37,993 nt of DNA. Source: Candidatus Rifleibacteriota bacterium (GTDB taxonomy: Bacteria > Muiribacteriota > Ozemobacteria > Ozemobacterales > Ozemobacteraceae). Below, in pieces: positions 23,102-30,616 of this stretch. A program made the position numbers and the translations under genes. The DNA is taken from contig JAAYNI010000019.1 in NCBI GenBank assembly GCA_012520995.1, positions 1 through 37,993 of the forward strand, written 5' to 3'. The number at the start of each line of letters is the position of its first letter. Position 1 is the stretch's first letter. Below the pieces are notes generated by a model. It had not been told where the DNA came from and ran no database searches. It saw only the letters and a list, made by a program, of their open reading frames with translations.

Positions 23102-23555
23102 TATAGCGAAAATTTCGGACAGAGATGAAAAACTTTCTATTGTCAGAGAAGTATTGGCTGATCTGTCTGAATGGTTCGGGATTCCTGAGGCTGTCGAAGA
23201 ATATATAAAAGAAGCAGGGAATTTGCCTTTATGGGCAGCCAAAGTCGGAGAAAATAATGCAGGTTTTGTGACTTTGCGAGAATCCAGCAAAGACTGCGGA
23301 GAAATTCATTGCATGGGAGTTAAAAAGCTTTGGCACAGACAAAGAGTCGGAACTTTGCTTATGAATGCCTTGATAAAAGAAGCGAAAAACAAATACGAGT
23401 ATTTGCAGGTCAAAACGCTGGATGAAGGGCAATGTGAATATTATGACAGGACTATCAGATTTTATCGGAACTGCGGCTTTAGAAAGCTGGAAGTCTTTCC
23501 AACCTTATGGAGTGAAACCAATCCTTGCTTGATTATGATAATGAAAATCGGTTAA
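23085..23555 (+). CDS. GNAT-family N-acetyltransferase
   Basis: Acetyl-CoA-dependent acetyltransferase, substrate unknown. About 156 aa from the GTG at 23085, chosen because GGAG (23075-23078) lies six bases upstream; GTGs at 23073 and 23082 are alternatives. The acetyl-CoA loop is seen as VKKLWHRQRVGTLLMNALI (R/Q-x-x-G-x-G/T pattern), and the C-terminal RFYRNCGFRKLE is the typical GNAT motif B. The first 17 bases overlap the methyltransferase gene, implying coupled translation. Aminoglycoside-acetyltransferase-like families share this layout, but I cannot assign a substrate. Confidence 0.8.
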   Translation: MTLNLSIAKISDRDEKLSIVREVLADLSEWFGIPEAVEEYIKEAGNLPLWAAKVGENNAGFVTLRESSKDCGEIHCMGVKKLWHRQRVGTLLMNALIKEAKNKYEYLQVKTLDEGQCEYYDRTIRFYRNCGFRKLEVFPTLWSETNPCLIMIMKIG

Positions 23556-23573
23556 TTCACTATTTCCGATCCA

Positions 23574-25136
23574 TTACACCTTGCTTCCTGTTTCAGATGT
23601 CGTCTTAACTTTGCGCAGGATTTTTTTTGTTCTTTCCAGCGGCAAGGGCAGCTCTTCTTCGTTGAAGTAGTCTATTTTAACCACTTTGACTACAGCTTCG
23701 TGACCGTCAGACCCGACTGGGACATACACTAAGTCTCCGATCTTGATGCTGTCGTCATCAGTAAGGTAATAATAAGTCTTGTAGCCTTTACTGAAGGTTA
23801 CGCTGCATAAAATATAATCTGATTTGCGGCGTTTGGGTTTTCCGTAAATATCGGGATTTAAGATATCTCCAATACCATAGTAAAGCATAAAATCAGAGAG
23901 CTTGGTCGCAATTTTTTCAAAGTGCTTTGGAAGTCCATTTTTGTCGTAACTGCCTTCAATAAGAAGTTGAGGGGCATTTTTGTAATCAATTGTGAGCTTA
24001 TAGTCTTTTGTTTCATCCGAGGCATCAATGGCATCATCAGGATTGCCTTCTATGTCTGTAAAGAAGCCTTCGTTTGCAAAAATTCCAAAATCGTCCATCA
24101 GGCTTTTAACAGCCTCTTTCATTTCAAACTTATGAGATATTTTGCACCCTGGGCCGACATTCTGAAAATATTCGATAGTTCCGGCTTCCCTGTCTAAAAT
24201 CAGTTGCTCCGAGTAGTCCCAAGATAAATATCTTGAAAGAGGGTCTTTGGCTATTTCATCAGGATGGATTTTTGCCAATCTACGATAATCCAAGGTAAAT
24301 TTGGTTATTTCGCCATTATCATAAGAGTTGCAATCAAAAACCCACAGGTTTGGTATGTCGAGGCTCTCGCGAATCAATTGCGACAAGTCTGTGCCGTTAT
24401 GATCGAAATAGTTGTCAATAGGGTGTGAATAATTATATGTCTTCCCATCTCTATTAGTCAGCTCTAGGTTCCAATAACCAGCGTCACATCCTGGAGGGCC
24501 TATATGAGAGGTGTAGGCAAAATACTCTTCAAAGATTTTCAGTAAGTTTTCAGCAAGTGCCTTATTGATTTTAAAATTTTTTGTTCTGGCTGTCTTATCT
24601 TCTTTTGAGGTATCTGTATGATTATAAGCTGAAAACCATACTCTTCCTTGTCTGGTGATAGTAAGTCGCTGCTCTATTTCTTTGCCTATTAGATGGGGTC
24701 CCAAGCAAACCGCTCCGTATGTAGTAATACGTATCTTCCTCAAAGTGCCTTCAAATGTGTAAGGATTGCTTTCCGTAAGAGAAGCCAGATGTTCAAAAGC
24801 CAGAATGAACCATTCTCTGTTTTGGGGCTGAAAAGTTTCTTCATCTTTAAAAGCCCAATAATTAAAGTATTTCCATAGAGCATATATTGCAGAGGTAAGA
24901 AAATGAAGGCTTCTGAATTCGGATATTGTTTGCTTTACTTCTTCGTGGTTGTTTGCCATTTCTCCATATCTTCCTGAGAATTCAGGAGCATATTCCAGAC
25001 TGAATCCTAGAGCAGCGCATTCTTCTCCTAATAAGCAGTCAAACAGCTCTGTTTGATTGATGCTTCGGTCACGAAATTTGTCCAGCCATTTCAGGGCGAA
25101 TTCATGAATCTCTTTTTTAGGTGCAAGTCCGCTCAT
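23574..25136 (-). CDS. Uncharacterised 520-aa protein, convergent with the methyltransferase pair
   Basis: No family is recognised with confidence. The protein lacks a signal peptide and membrane helices, so it is probably cytoplasmic. The N-terminal part (1-110) is helical, with FLTSAIYALWKYFNYWAF. The middle (110-440) is mixed, with a possible motif GPPGCDAGYWNLEL. The last 75 residues (KRRKSDYILCSVTFSKGYKT onward) form a beta-rich module with GDLVYVPVGSDGHEAVVKVV, a pattern seen at the C-terminus of various uncharacterised proteins. The ATG at 25136 is preceded by GAGAGG. Only 18 bases separate its stop from the acetyltransferase stop. Its nearness to a solitary methyltransferase makes a restriction or defence role worth testing, but no nuclease motif is evident. 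Confidence 0.6.
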   Translation of the reverse strand: MSGLAPKKEIHEFALKWLDKFRDRSINQTELFDCLLGEECAALGFSLEYAPEFSGRYGEMANNHEEVKQTISEFRSLHFLTSAIYALWKYFNYWAFKDEETFQPQNREWFILAFEHLASLTESNPYTFEGTLRKIRITTYGAVCLGPHLIGKEIEQRLTITRQGRVWFSAYNHTDTSKEDKTARTKNFKINKALAENLLKIFEEYFAYTSHIGPPGCDAGYWNLELTNRDGKTYNYSHPIDNYFDHNGTDLSQLIRESLDIPNLWVFDCNSYDNGEITKFTLDYRRLAKIHPDEIAKDPLSRYLSWDYSEQLILDREAGTIEYFQNVGPGCKISHKFEMKEAVKSLMDDFGIFANEGFFTDIEGNPDDAIDASDETKDYKLTIDYKNAPQLLIEGSYDKNGLPKHFEKIATKLSDFMLYYGIGDILNPDIYGKPKRRKSDYILCSVTFSKGYKTYYYLTDDDSIKIGDLVYVPVGSDGHEAVVKVVKIDYFNEEELPLPLERTKKILRKVKTTSETGSKV

Positions 25137-25314
25137 TTTATTATCCTCTCTGTTATCTATGTAAGCATTTTAACTTAATGAGAGTGGCTGGAGCAAGTTA
25201 ATGGAAAGGGAATGGAGCATGTTCTGAATAAAATCCCATTTGTGGTGACTGCACGTCTTATTACTTGTTTTTTTCATATCAATATAAACTAAGATAACTT
25301 TTATCTGTAATCTC

Positions 25315-25343
25315 TTGCCATGCTTTGAAATTTAATATATAAT
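25315..25343 (+). promoter_or_regulatory. Near-consensus sigma-70 promoter
   Basis: TTGCCA (25315-25320), 17-base spacer, TATAAT (25338-25343). Drives the small exported protein at 25425. The rest of the 288-base spacer from 25137 shows nothing else. Confidence 0.75.
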
Positions 25344-25424
25344 GTGATTGTAAAAAGGTTGTTTTTATATCTGATAGTTACTTAACTTTGGACTTTATTA
25401 TTCATATTTCATTAGGAGAATCTT

Positions 25425-26015
25425 ATGAAAAGAAATTTTTTAACTTTTTTTATTATGCTGCTGATATTCAGTTTTTCAGTAACAGCATATAGTAAAGAAT
25501 CCTGTGCTGATTGTGACAATCCAATTTGTCAGGAAGATCCGCTTCGTTGCAGTCGAAAAGAAGCGAAAACACCTTCTTCAAACCCCGCTCTTTTGGGAAT
25601 CTGGCGTTTGACTGAAGCACGCCGCTTTATGGTTGAAGAGGAAAATGAGGATTTGGAAAACGTTCGCGACTTGAAAGATATGGGACCATTTCTTCCTGTA
25701 GAACTGAACAAACAAGGACATACAATAACTTATAATTTTTATAATGAGAACACTCTTTTGATTACTGAATGTGAACTGGCTTTAGACAAAAAAGGTAATA
25801 AAATAATTACACTGGATGATGATGAACCCGTTCCTGATACAGATTATTTTCGTTATAAATTAAAAAACAACCTTTTGATGTTTTATTATGATGGGGAAGA
25901 AGAGGACGAAGATAACTGGGGTGCTATCAAATATAAGCTTGTTGACGGCAAGCTGCATCTCACGGAGCCTGAACTAGAAGAGTCGATAATGATTTTGACC
26001 AAAGTAAAACCGTAA
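25425..26015 (+). CDS. Small exported lipocalin-like protein
   Basis: 196 aa with a signal peptide (MKRNFLTFFIMLLIFSFSVT, cleavage near residue 23). The mature protein starts with a Cys-rich segment (ESCADCDNPICQEDPLRC, four cysteines). It then follows a GIWRLTE start, alternating beta-strands and closing KLVDGKLHLT strands typical of lipocalin-like domains. Highly acidic. It shares the signal-peptide pattern (LIFSFS) and overall plan with the lipoprotein at 26959, suggesting distant paralogues. A GGAG ribosome site precedes the ATG. Function unknown; ligand binding in the periplasm is a family-level guess. Confidence 0.65.
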   Translation: MKRNFLTFFIMLLIFSFSVTAYSKESCADCDNPICQEDPLRCSRKEAKTPSSNPALLGIWRLTEARRFMVEEENEDLENVRDLKDMGPFLPVELNKQGHTITYNFYNENTLLITECELALDKKGNKIITLDDDEPVPDTDYFRYKLKNNLLMFYYDGEEEDEDNWGAIKYKLVDGKLHLTEPELEESIMILTKVKP

Positions 26016-26057
26016 TGAAGTTTATTCTGAGATAAAAGTAAAAAATAAATAGGTTGA

Positions 26058-26102
26058 AACGGCTGTCAGAAGCTCATATATAAGGCTTTTGCAGCTGTTT
26101 TT
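26058..26102 (+). terminator. Probable intrinsic terminator
   Basis: AACGGCTG (26058-26065) pairs with CAGCTGTT (26092-26099), with an inner AAGC/GCTT stem, followed by a T-run to 26102. Ends the exported-protein transcript. Confidence 0.55.
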
Positions 26103-26186
26103 GTATATTATGAGATATTAATATGTAAGACTTTTAGATGTTTTTTTAGAGATTTCAGATAAATTTCTGCGGAAGGATTAAAGATT

Positions 26187-26600
26187 ATGTGGGCTTTATA
26201 TGCAGTATTATCAGCTGTTTTTGCAGCACTTACTTCTATTCTTGCCAAGATTGGAATTGAAGGCGTTAACTCGACTCTGGCAACAGCGATTCGTACAGTG
26301 GTTGTTTTAATTATGTCATGGGGAATGGTTTTTCTTACAGGCACTCAGAAGGGGATCGGAGATATAGCTCATAAAAGCTGGCTGTTTCTGATTTTATCAG
26401 GTCTTGCTACCGGAGCTTCATGGCTTTTCTATTACAAAGCCTTGCAGATAGGCGAAGCCTCCAAAGTTGCTCCTATAGATAAAATGAGCGGTGTGCTTAC
26501 GATTATCTTGGCATTTATAATTTTGAAAGAGCAGGTTACAGCGAAAGCTATAGCCGGTTCTATCCTGATAACTGCAGGCACCCTTTTGATGGCACTCTAA
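26187..26600 (+). CDS. EamA-family (DMT superfamily) half-size transporter
   Basis: 137-aa inner-membrane protein with about five hydrophobic helices. It matches a single EamA repeat: YAVLSAVFAALTSILAKIGI at the start and ILAFIILKEQVTAKAIAGSI at the end. Most EamA transporters carry two such repeats (about 300 aa); this one-repeat form is a known class that must pair with itself or a partner. AAGGA lies before the ATG. Substrate unknown. Confidence 0.85.
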   Translation: MWALYAVLSAVFAALTSILAKIGIEGVNSTLATAIRTVVVLIMSWGMVFLTGTQKGIGDIAHKSWLFLILSGLATGASWLFYYKALQIGEASKVAPIDKMSGVLTIILAFIILKEQVTAKAIAGSILITAGTLLMAL

Positions 26601-26603
26601 GTA

Positions 26604-26624
26604 TTTTTAACCGAAGGTTAAAAA
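26604..26624. terminator. AT-rich hairpin after the EamA gene
   Basis: TTTTTAACC-GAA-GGTTAAAAA, a perfect 9-bp stem with a 3-base loop, four bases after the stop. No T-run follows, so it may be a weak terminator or an mRNA 3'-end structure. Confidence 0.4.
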
Positions 26625-26896
26625 TCAGTTGTGAGTGATGAGTGTGTGCGGAGGCTTGAAGTGTTTAGCTTCTAGATATTAAGAGATGATAATTATTAGT
26701 GAACTTCCGAATACTAAAAAAGATAAAAATCCAGCTTGATCAAATTGTCTTGCCCGTGATTTTAATTCTTTTAAAGAATGAAATTCGCGGTCAATTTTAT
26801 TCTAGGAAATTAGATAAAGCAAAAACTCCAAATAGCACCTTAAATTGCGAGTTTTCAATGTTTCAAAATCTTACACTCATTTTGGTTCATTCATTA
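26625..26896. other. Non-coding spacer with a 45-base near-palindrome
   Basis: No credible gene. A simple GTGAGTGATGAGTGTGTG stretch (26631-26648) resembles the other gene-end repeats. Bases 26750-26771 and 26773-26794 are complementary at 18 of 22 positions around one central base, forming a long imperfect palindrome. A further inverted pair (TTTCAAT near 26854, ATTGAAA near 26896) overlaps the next promoter. Confidence 0.45.
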
Positions 26897-26925
26897 TTGA
26901 AACACACTAATAAATAGATTATTCT
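26897..26925 (+). promoter_or_regulatory. sigma-70-type promoter for the lipoprotein gene
   Basis: TTGAAA (26897-26902), 17-base spacer, TATTCT (26920-26925); predicted start about 27 bases before the ATG. Confidence 0.55.
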
Positions 26926-26958
26926 TTTCTAATAAAAGATTGTTTATAGGAGGATTTT

Positions 26959-27498
26959 ATGAAAAGAGGTATTTTGTTTTTCTGGCTTATAGTGCTGATT
27001 TTCAGTTTTTCGCTTACAGGTTGCGGTGGCGGAGGCGGCAGTGACAGGGAGCTGTCACCATATATTGATCCTGAAATTTTAGGCCACTGGGAGCTTACTT
27101 CATGTGAAGTTAAGCTTGAAGATGGAACAACTGTAATGGCAGATGTTTTGCCGCACGAGTATACAGACGGAGATAAAGTTAAGGAGTATAGAGGGACAAT
27201 AAGCTTCCATGACAATGAATTATACACGCTTTATGCTTGGGATTTGAGTACAGTGACTCCTGTTTTAAGGGAATCTCCTGCCTTGGGGGAAAGTCCTTAC
27301 ACGCTTCAGACACCCGGACTTTTTACAGACTTGGAGATCGCGATCCAATATCTTTGCCAAGACAACTTTGTGACTTTGAGCAGAACCGATTCCTCAAAAG
27401 ATGTTAGAAAATATAAACGTGAAGGAAGCCAATTGATAATCTGGGATAAAAATGGCGAATTACGCAGATATTTTAAGCAAATAAAATCTCTTGTTTAA
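26959..27498 (+). CDS. Lipoprotein with lipocalin-like domain
   Basis: 179 aa. A lipoprotein signal peptide ends in the lipobox LTGC with C22 as the lipidated residue, followed by a flexible GGGGGSD spacer. The body has the ILGHWELTSCEVKLEDG start and alternating strands of small lipocalin-like domains. Asp is not at position +2, so outer-membrane sorting by Lol rules would be expected if they apply. GGAGG precedes the ATG. Distantly similar in plan to the protein at 25425. Two terminators follow. Confidence 0.75.
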   Translation: MKRGILFFWLIVLIFSFSLTGCGGGGGSDRELSPYIDPEILGHWELTSCEVKLEDGTTVMADVLPHEYTDGDKVKEYRGTISFHDNELYTLYAWDLSTVTPVLRESPALGESPYTLQTPGLFTDLEIAIQYLCQDNFVTLSRTDSSKDVRKYKREGSQLIIWDKNGELRRYFKQIKSLV

Positions 27499-27519
27499 AA
27501 CAAACTATATAAAATAATC

Positions 27520-27566
27520 AGCCTCGCTTGGAAGCCTTAACCTTCTCAGCTGGGCTTTTTTATTTT
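27520..27566 (+). terminator. Imperfect terminator-like hairpin
   Basis: AGCCT near 27520 pairs with GGGCT near 27551, with an inner GGAAG/CTTCT stem, followed by TTTTTTATTTT. Weaker than the hairpin that follows at 27588. Confidence 0.4.
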
Positions 27567-27587
27567 AGTCTATATGAAACATCTGTG

Positions 27588-27621
27588 TTCATCAGCGTTG
27601 TCTGCTGATGAATTTTTTTTT
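27588..27621 (+). terminator. Strong intrinsic terminator upstream of the fliK operon
   Basis: A perfect 9-bp stem (TTCATCAGC 27588-27596, GCTGATGAA 27604-27612), a 7-base loop, then nine T residues (27613-27621). It isolates the fliK operon from upstream transcription. Confidence 0.9.
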
Positions 27622-27632
27622 AGAAAAAGTAC

Positions 27633-27660
27633 TAAAGTTTTTTACGAGTGATGACGATAA
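27633..27660 (+). promoter_or_regulatory. sigma-28 (FliA/SigD-type) flagellar promoter
   Basis: TAAAGTTT (27633-27640), 12-base spacer, GACGATAA (27653-27660). The enteric FliA consensus is TAAAGTTT-N11-GCCGATAA, so 15 of 16 consensus bases match with one extra spacer base. It lies between a strong terminator and fliK, the first gene of a nine-gene flagellar run. No fliA gene is in the window. Confidence 0.7.
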
Positions 27661-27703
27661 AGATTTTGGGAAAGTATAAAAAAATGAAAGGAGGTGACAA
27701 ATA

Positions 27704-29497
27704 ATGCATAATTTGTTCAGCGAAACTCACTCTACAAAAGCGAATATGCCTCAAAGCGTCTTTTTTGCTTCCACTCATAAAAGCGAAAATAAGGCAAAAA
27801 ATTCTTTTTCGGCGAACTTTTCTGAAATCTTCAACAAAGAAATGATGAAAAATGCTGAATCGGAAAAAAACGCATCAATGAGAGGCAAGTTCAGTAAGCC
27901 TGTTGAAATTATTTTCGATAAGGCTGACTCAGCTTTTCAAAAATCTGCAAACTTCAATCTGAAAGATAAGCCGCTTCTCGAAAGAGGCGCTCAGAAGAAG
28001 TTGTTAGAGAAACCTTATCTCAAGAGTAATGAAAAACCTGAACTTCAGCAAAATGAAGCAAAAGCTTCCGATAAGCTCTCAAGGTCTGAAAGTCAGGATA
28101 ATAGCGAAGTTTCTGCGGGAAATGTTGCGGCAAATAAAAGTCAAGAGCCTGCGAAGGGCTTTGAAAGTGGCAATTGCCAAGAAGTTTCCGAAACATCTGA
28201 CAATACAGCTCCCAAAGCCTTTGAATCGGCTAAAACTCTTGAAGATTCCGAGTCTGAAACAGATAAGTTGCTCAAAGCGGAAGAACTGTTTCTAACAAGC
28301 GAAGTGCCTGTTGAAATTGAACCGGCTATTCAAGAAAATTGGTTGAATTCAGAAGAAACCGCAGTTGCTGCGGAAGGTAAAACTCTTGAATTCGTCAGTG
28401 ATAAAGTTGTCTTGGAAGACATGTCATCTGTGTCTGTAGTTCAAGATAAAGCCGTGGAATTGGAAATCATTGCCAAAAGGGACAGTCTTTCTGAAACAAA
28501 AGAACTTTCAGAAGCTGACTATGGCACCGAACTTTTCGAGACTCTCTCAAATGAAGAACCCAAAGAAACAATGCTTGATAGCGAAAATGTCTTTGAATCT
28601 CTGCAAATGCTTGAAAAGAGTGAGAAAACAGAAAAAACAGAAAAAACAGAAAAAACAGAAAAAACAGACAAATCCGAACAAAGTGAAAAACCTGCTTTTG
28701 CCGAAGCTTTTCAGTTTGAATCTGAGGACAAAGCAATAGAAGGCGAATTGAAGCTTTCGGATAAATCTGTTTATGAGCATCAGTCTGATATGGATTCTTC
28801 TGTAGAGCTCGAAAACTTGGAAGCGGAACAAGCGACAAATCTTGCTCAAGCCTCATCTTTGGAGACTTCAGAAAATTCTGAGGAGAAAATGTCTTTAAAG
28901 AAGCTTGGAGAAAAAGATTTCATGCCTGAAGTTGCGGAGCATAAAAAGCCTGTAAAGGCTTCGTTTGAAGAGCAAAATACATCAAAAGAAGGTTTCGCCA
29001 AAAACTTCTCTTCGAGGGAAACTCCTTCAGATGCGAAGGTCGAGCCTGCAAAGACTGTATTCAAAAACGAACTCTACGAAATGATCGAGAAAGCCGGTTT
29101 TGTAAAAAATATAAATGGCAAACAAACTATAGAGATGGAGCTCAAAGAAAGCAAGCTCGGAAAACTCTCTTTGAAAATGGTTTCAGAAGAGGGAACAGTT
29201 TCGGCGAGGCTGGTAGTTGAAAACAACATAGCCAGAGCCAGATTGGAGAGTGCGACTGCAGAAATCAGGGAAACCCTTGCGAACCAAGGTGTAGACCTGA
29301 AGGAAATTTTTGTGGACGTGCGAGCCGGAGATTCCGATAGCTATTCAGGAGAAGCTTTCAATAAAAGTGAAAATTCTTCTGCGGGAAGAGCGGTTTCTCA
29401 CGAAAAGGCCGAATCTGCAAGACTGGGTAGCTACGCAATATCCGAAAGTTTGCGCAGAAAGGCTTTGCACATAAAACAGATAGATGTGACGGCGTAA
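27704..29497 (+). CDS. fliK: Flagellar hook-length control protein FliK
   Basis: Secreted molecular ruler that stops hook growth and triggers the FlhB substrate switch. 597 aa. The N-terminal ~450 residues are low-complexity and rich in Glu, Ser, Lys and Ala, as expected of a ruler. They include a five-fold EKT tandem (28622-28666). The conserved Flg_hook C-terminal domain is at about 450-550 (MELKESKLGKLSLKMVSEEG, then ARLVVENNIARARLE and ETLANQGVDLKEIFVDV). A full AAGGAGGTGA ribosome site precedes the ATG. First gene downstream of the sigma-28-type promoter. Confidence 0.85.
   Translation: MHNLFSETHSTKANMPQSVFFASTHKSENKAKNSFSANFSEIFNKEMMKNAESEKNASMRGKFSKPVEIIFDKADSAFQKSANFNLKDKPLLERGAQKKLLEKPYLKSNEKPELQQNEAKASDKLSRSESQDNSEVSAGNVAANKSQEPAKGFESGNCQEVSETSDNTAPKAFESAKTLEDSESETDKLLKAEELFLTSEVPVEIEPAIQENWLNSEETAVAAEGKTLEFVSDKVVLEDMSSVSVVQDKAVELEIIAKRDSLSETKELSEADYGTELFETLSNEEPKETMLDSENVFESLQMLEKSEKTEKTEKTEKTEKTDKSEQSEKPAFAEAFQFESEDKAIEGELKLSDKSVYEHQSDMDSSVELENLEAEQATNLAQASSLETSENSEEKMSLKKLGEKDFMPEVAEHKKPVKASFEEQNTSKEGFAKNFSSRETPSDAKVEPAKTVFKNELYEMIEKAGFVKNINGKQTIEMELKESKLGKLSLKMVSEEGTVSARLVVENNIARARLESATAEIRETLANQGVDLKEIFVDVRAGDSDSYSGEAFNKSENSSAGRAVSHEKAESARLGSYAISESLRRKALHIKQIDVTA
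28622..28666 (+). repeat. 9-bp tandem repeat inside fliK
   Basis: Five in-frame 9-bp units (GAGAAAACA, then four GAAAAAACA) encode EKT repeats in the ruler region. Gain or loss of units would change FliK by three residues each and could adjust hook length. Confidence 0.85.
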
Positions 29498-29510
29498 TAA
29501 GGAGGAAAAT

Positions 29511-29963
29511 ATGGCAATGTCCATGGTAAGCGGCTCAAGCGAAGGCATATCTCCATTTTTGGGCGGCACTGGTATAGCGACAACTAAGGTTAGACAGCCT
29601 AACAGCGAGCTCGGAAAAAACGAGTTCCTTAAAATATTGACAACCCAGCTGCAACATCAGGATCCTCTGAGTCCTATGGAGAACACTGAGTTCATTGCTC
29701 AAATGGCTTCATTCAGCACGGTTGAACAGATACTTAATCTGAACAAAACGGTGGAAGGCATATCCAACGCCTTGAATAGCAATTCCGTTTCTCAGGCTGT
29801 TATGTATCTGGGAACTAAAATAGAAGCTAAATCGGCTGACGAGTCAGGCGAGCCCATTGAGGGCACTGTTGAAAAAGTGGGCTTCCAGAATGGCATACCC
29901 TATCTGCAGGTAGGGGAAAATAAAGTGAATCTCACTGATTTGCTGTCGGTAACATACCAGTAA
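29511..29963 (+). CDS. flgD: Flagellar hook-cap scaffold FlgD
   Basis: Caps the growing hook and helps FlgE polymerise. The conserved N-terminal core is clear: LGKNEFLKILTTQLQHQDPL then NTEFIAQMASFSTVEQI. At 150 aa it is the short form, lacking the FlgD tudor and FnIII-like domains seen in ~230-aa proteins. AAGGAGG precedes the ATG, 13 bases after fliK. Confidence 0.92.
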   Translation: MAMSMVSGSSEGISPFLGGTGIATTKVRQPNSELGKNEFLKILTTQLQHQDPLSPMENTEFIAQMASFSTVEQILNLNKTVEGISNALNSNSVSQAVMYLGTKIEAKSADESGEPIEGTVEKVGFQNGIPYLQVGENKVNLTDLLSVTYQ

Positions 29964-29991
29964 CCAATTCACTTCAGGAAAGAAGGCGACT

Positions 29992-30399
29992 ATGGATATC
30001 AGAGTAATTGCGAACATGCTTGAGAATGTCTCAGGAACGCAAAGACCTCAGCAGCACGGGCAAGGCTTATCCGGAAATACAGCTGTTTCCGGCAGGAACT
30101 TTGCCTCATGTTTCAATGAAGCCTTAGGAAAACCCAAAGATGATTTTCAGGTGAGCGCTCATGCTCAAAAGCGGTTTTATGAGCGAAGCATCATGATGGA
30201 TTCCGCATTGCGTTCATCACTGAGCACGGCATTCCGAGAGCTGGAAGAGAAAGGAGGAAAAGACTCGTTGGTGTTGACCGACAGAGGAGCATTCATTGTG
30301 AATGTGCCTAACAGAACAGTTGTGACAGCCATGAACTTGAATGAGCTTCAGAACGGCACTATAACCAACATCGACAGCGTTAACATGCGAAAAGTATAG
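29992..30399 (+). CDS. Flagellar operon protein (TIGR02530-type)
   Basis: 135 aa, matching the small family found between flgD and flgE in Firmicutes-like fla operons. The family core is visible: SAHAQKRFYERSI, then GKDSLVLTDRGAFIVNV and NRTVVTAM, ending TNIDSV. Exact function is unknown. An AGAAGG site precedes the ATG. The TAG stop (30397-30399) is followed by 36 further in-frame sense codons, very Lys-rich, before TGA at 30508; see findings. Confidence 0.85.
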   Translation: MDIRVIANMLENVSGTQRPQQHGQGLSGNTAVSGRNFASCFNEALGKPKDDFQVSAHAQKRFYERSIMMDSALRSSLSTAFRELEEKGGKDSLVLTDRGAFIVNVPNRTVVTAMNLNELQNGTITNIDSVNMRKV

Positions 30400-30507
30400 A
30401 AACGGTCTGAAAATAAAAACAAGGAAGCAAAAAAAGTTCTTAAGGAAAGCAAACAAATTAAAAGCAAACAGGGAATAGCAAAGAAAGCGAACAAATCTGA
30501 TAAAAAG

Positions 30508-30560
30508 TGACCGGACCCTCACGGGAAGTCACAGTCCGCACGAACGACAGACTGCGGACT
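30508..30560 (+). other. Tandem hairpins in the leader of flgE
   Basis: GTGAC (30508-30512) can pair with GTCAC (30528-30532), with an inner CCG/CGG pair. AGTCCGCA (30533-30540) pairs perfectly with TGCGGACT (30553-30560) across a 12-base loop. No T-run follows, so this is not a standard terminator; an RNA-processing site or a translation-control structure ahead of flgE is possible. Confidence 0.5.
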
Positions 30561-30616
30561 AATAAAAAAGAGAAATATCTTTGCTTTTTCCCTTCAATGC
30601 GAAAGGGAATAATGTA

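Noticed and set aside
26699-26917. 72-codon frame in the spacer before the lipoprotein gene
   Set aside because: GTG start, no ribosome site, AT-driven composition, and it contains the near-palindrome and most of the next promoter's -35.
30405-30616. Possible c-di-GMP riboswitch upstream of flgE
   Set aside because: The hairpins do not show the conserved GEMM core sequence; only generic structure is supported.
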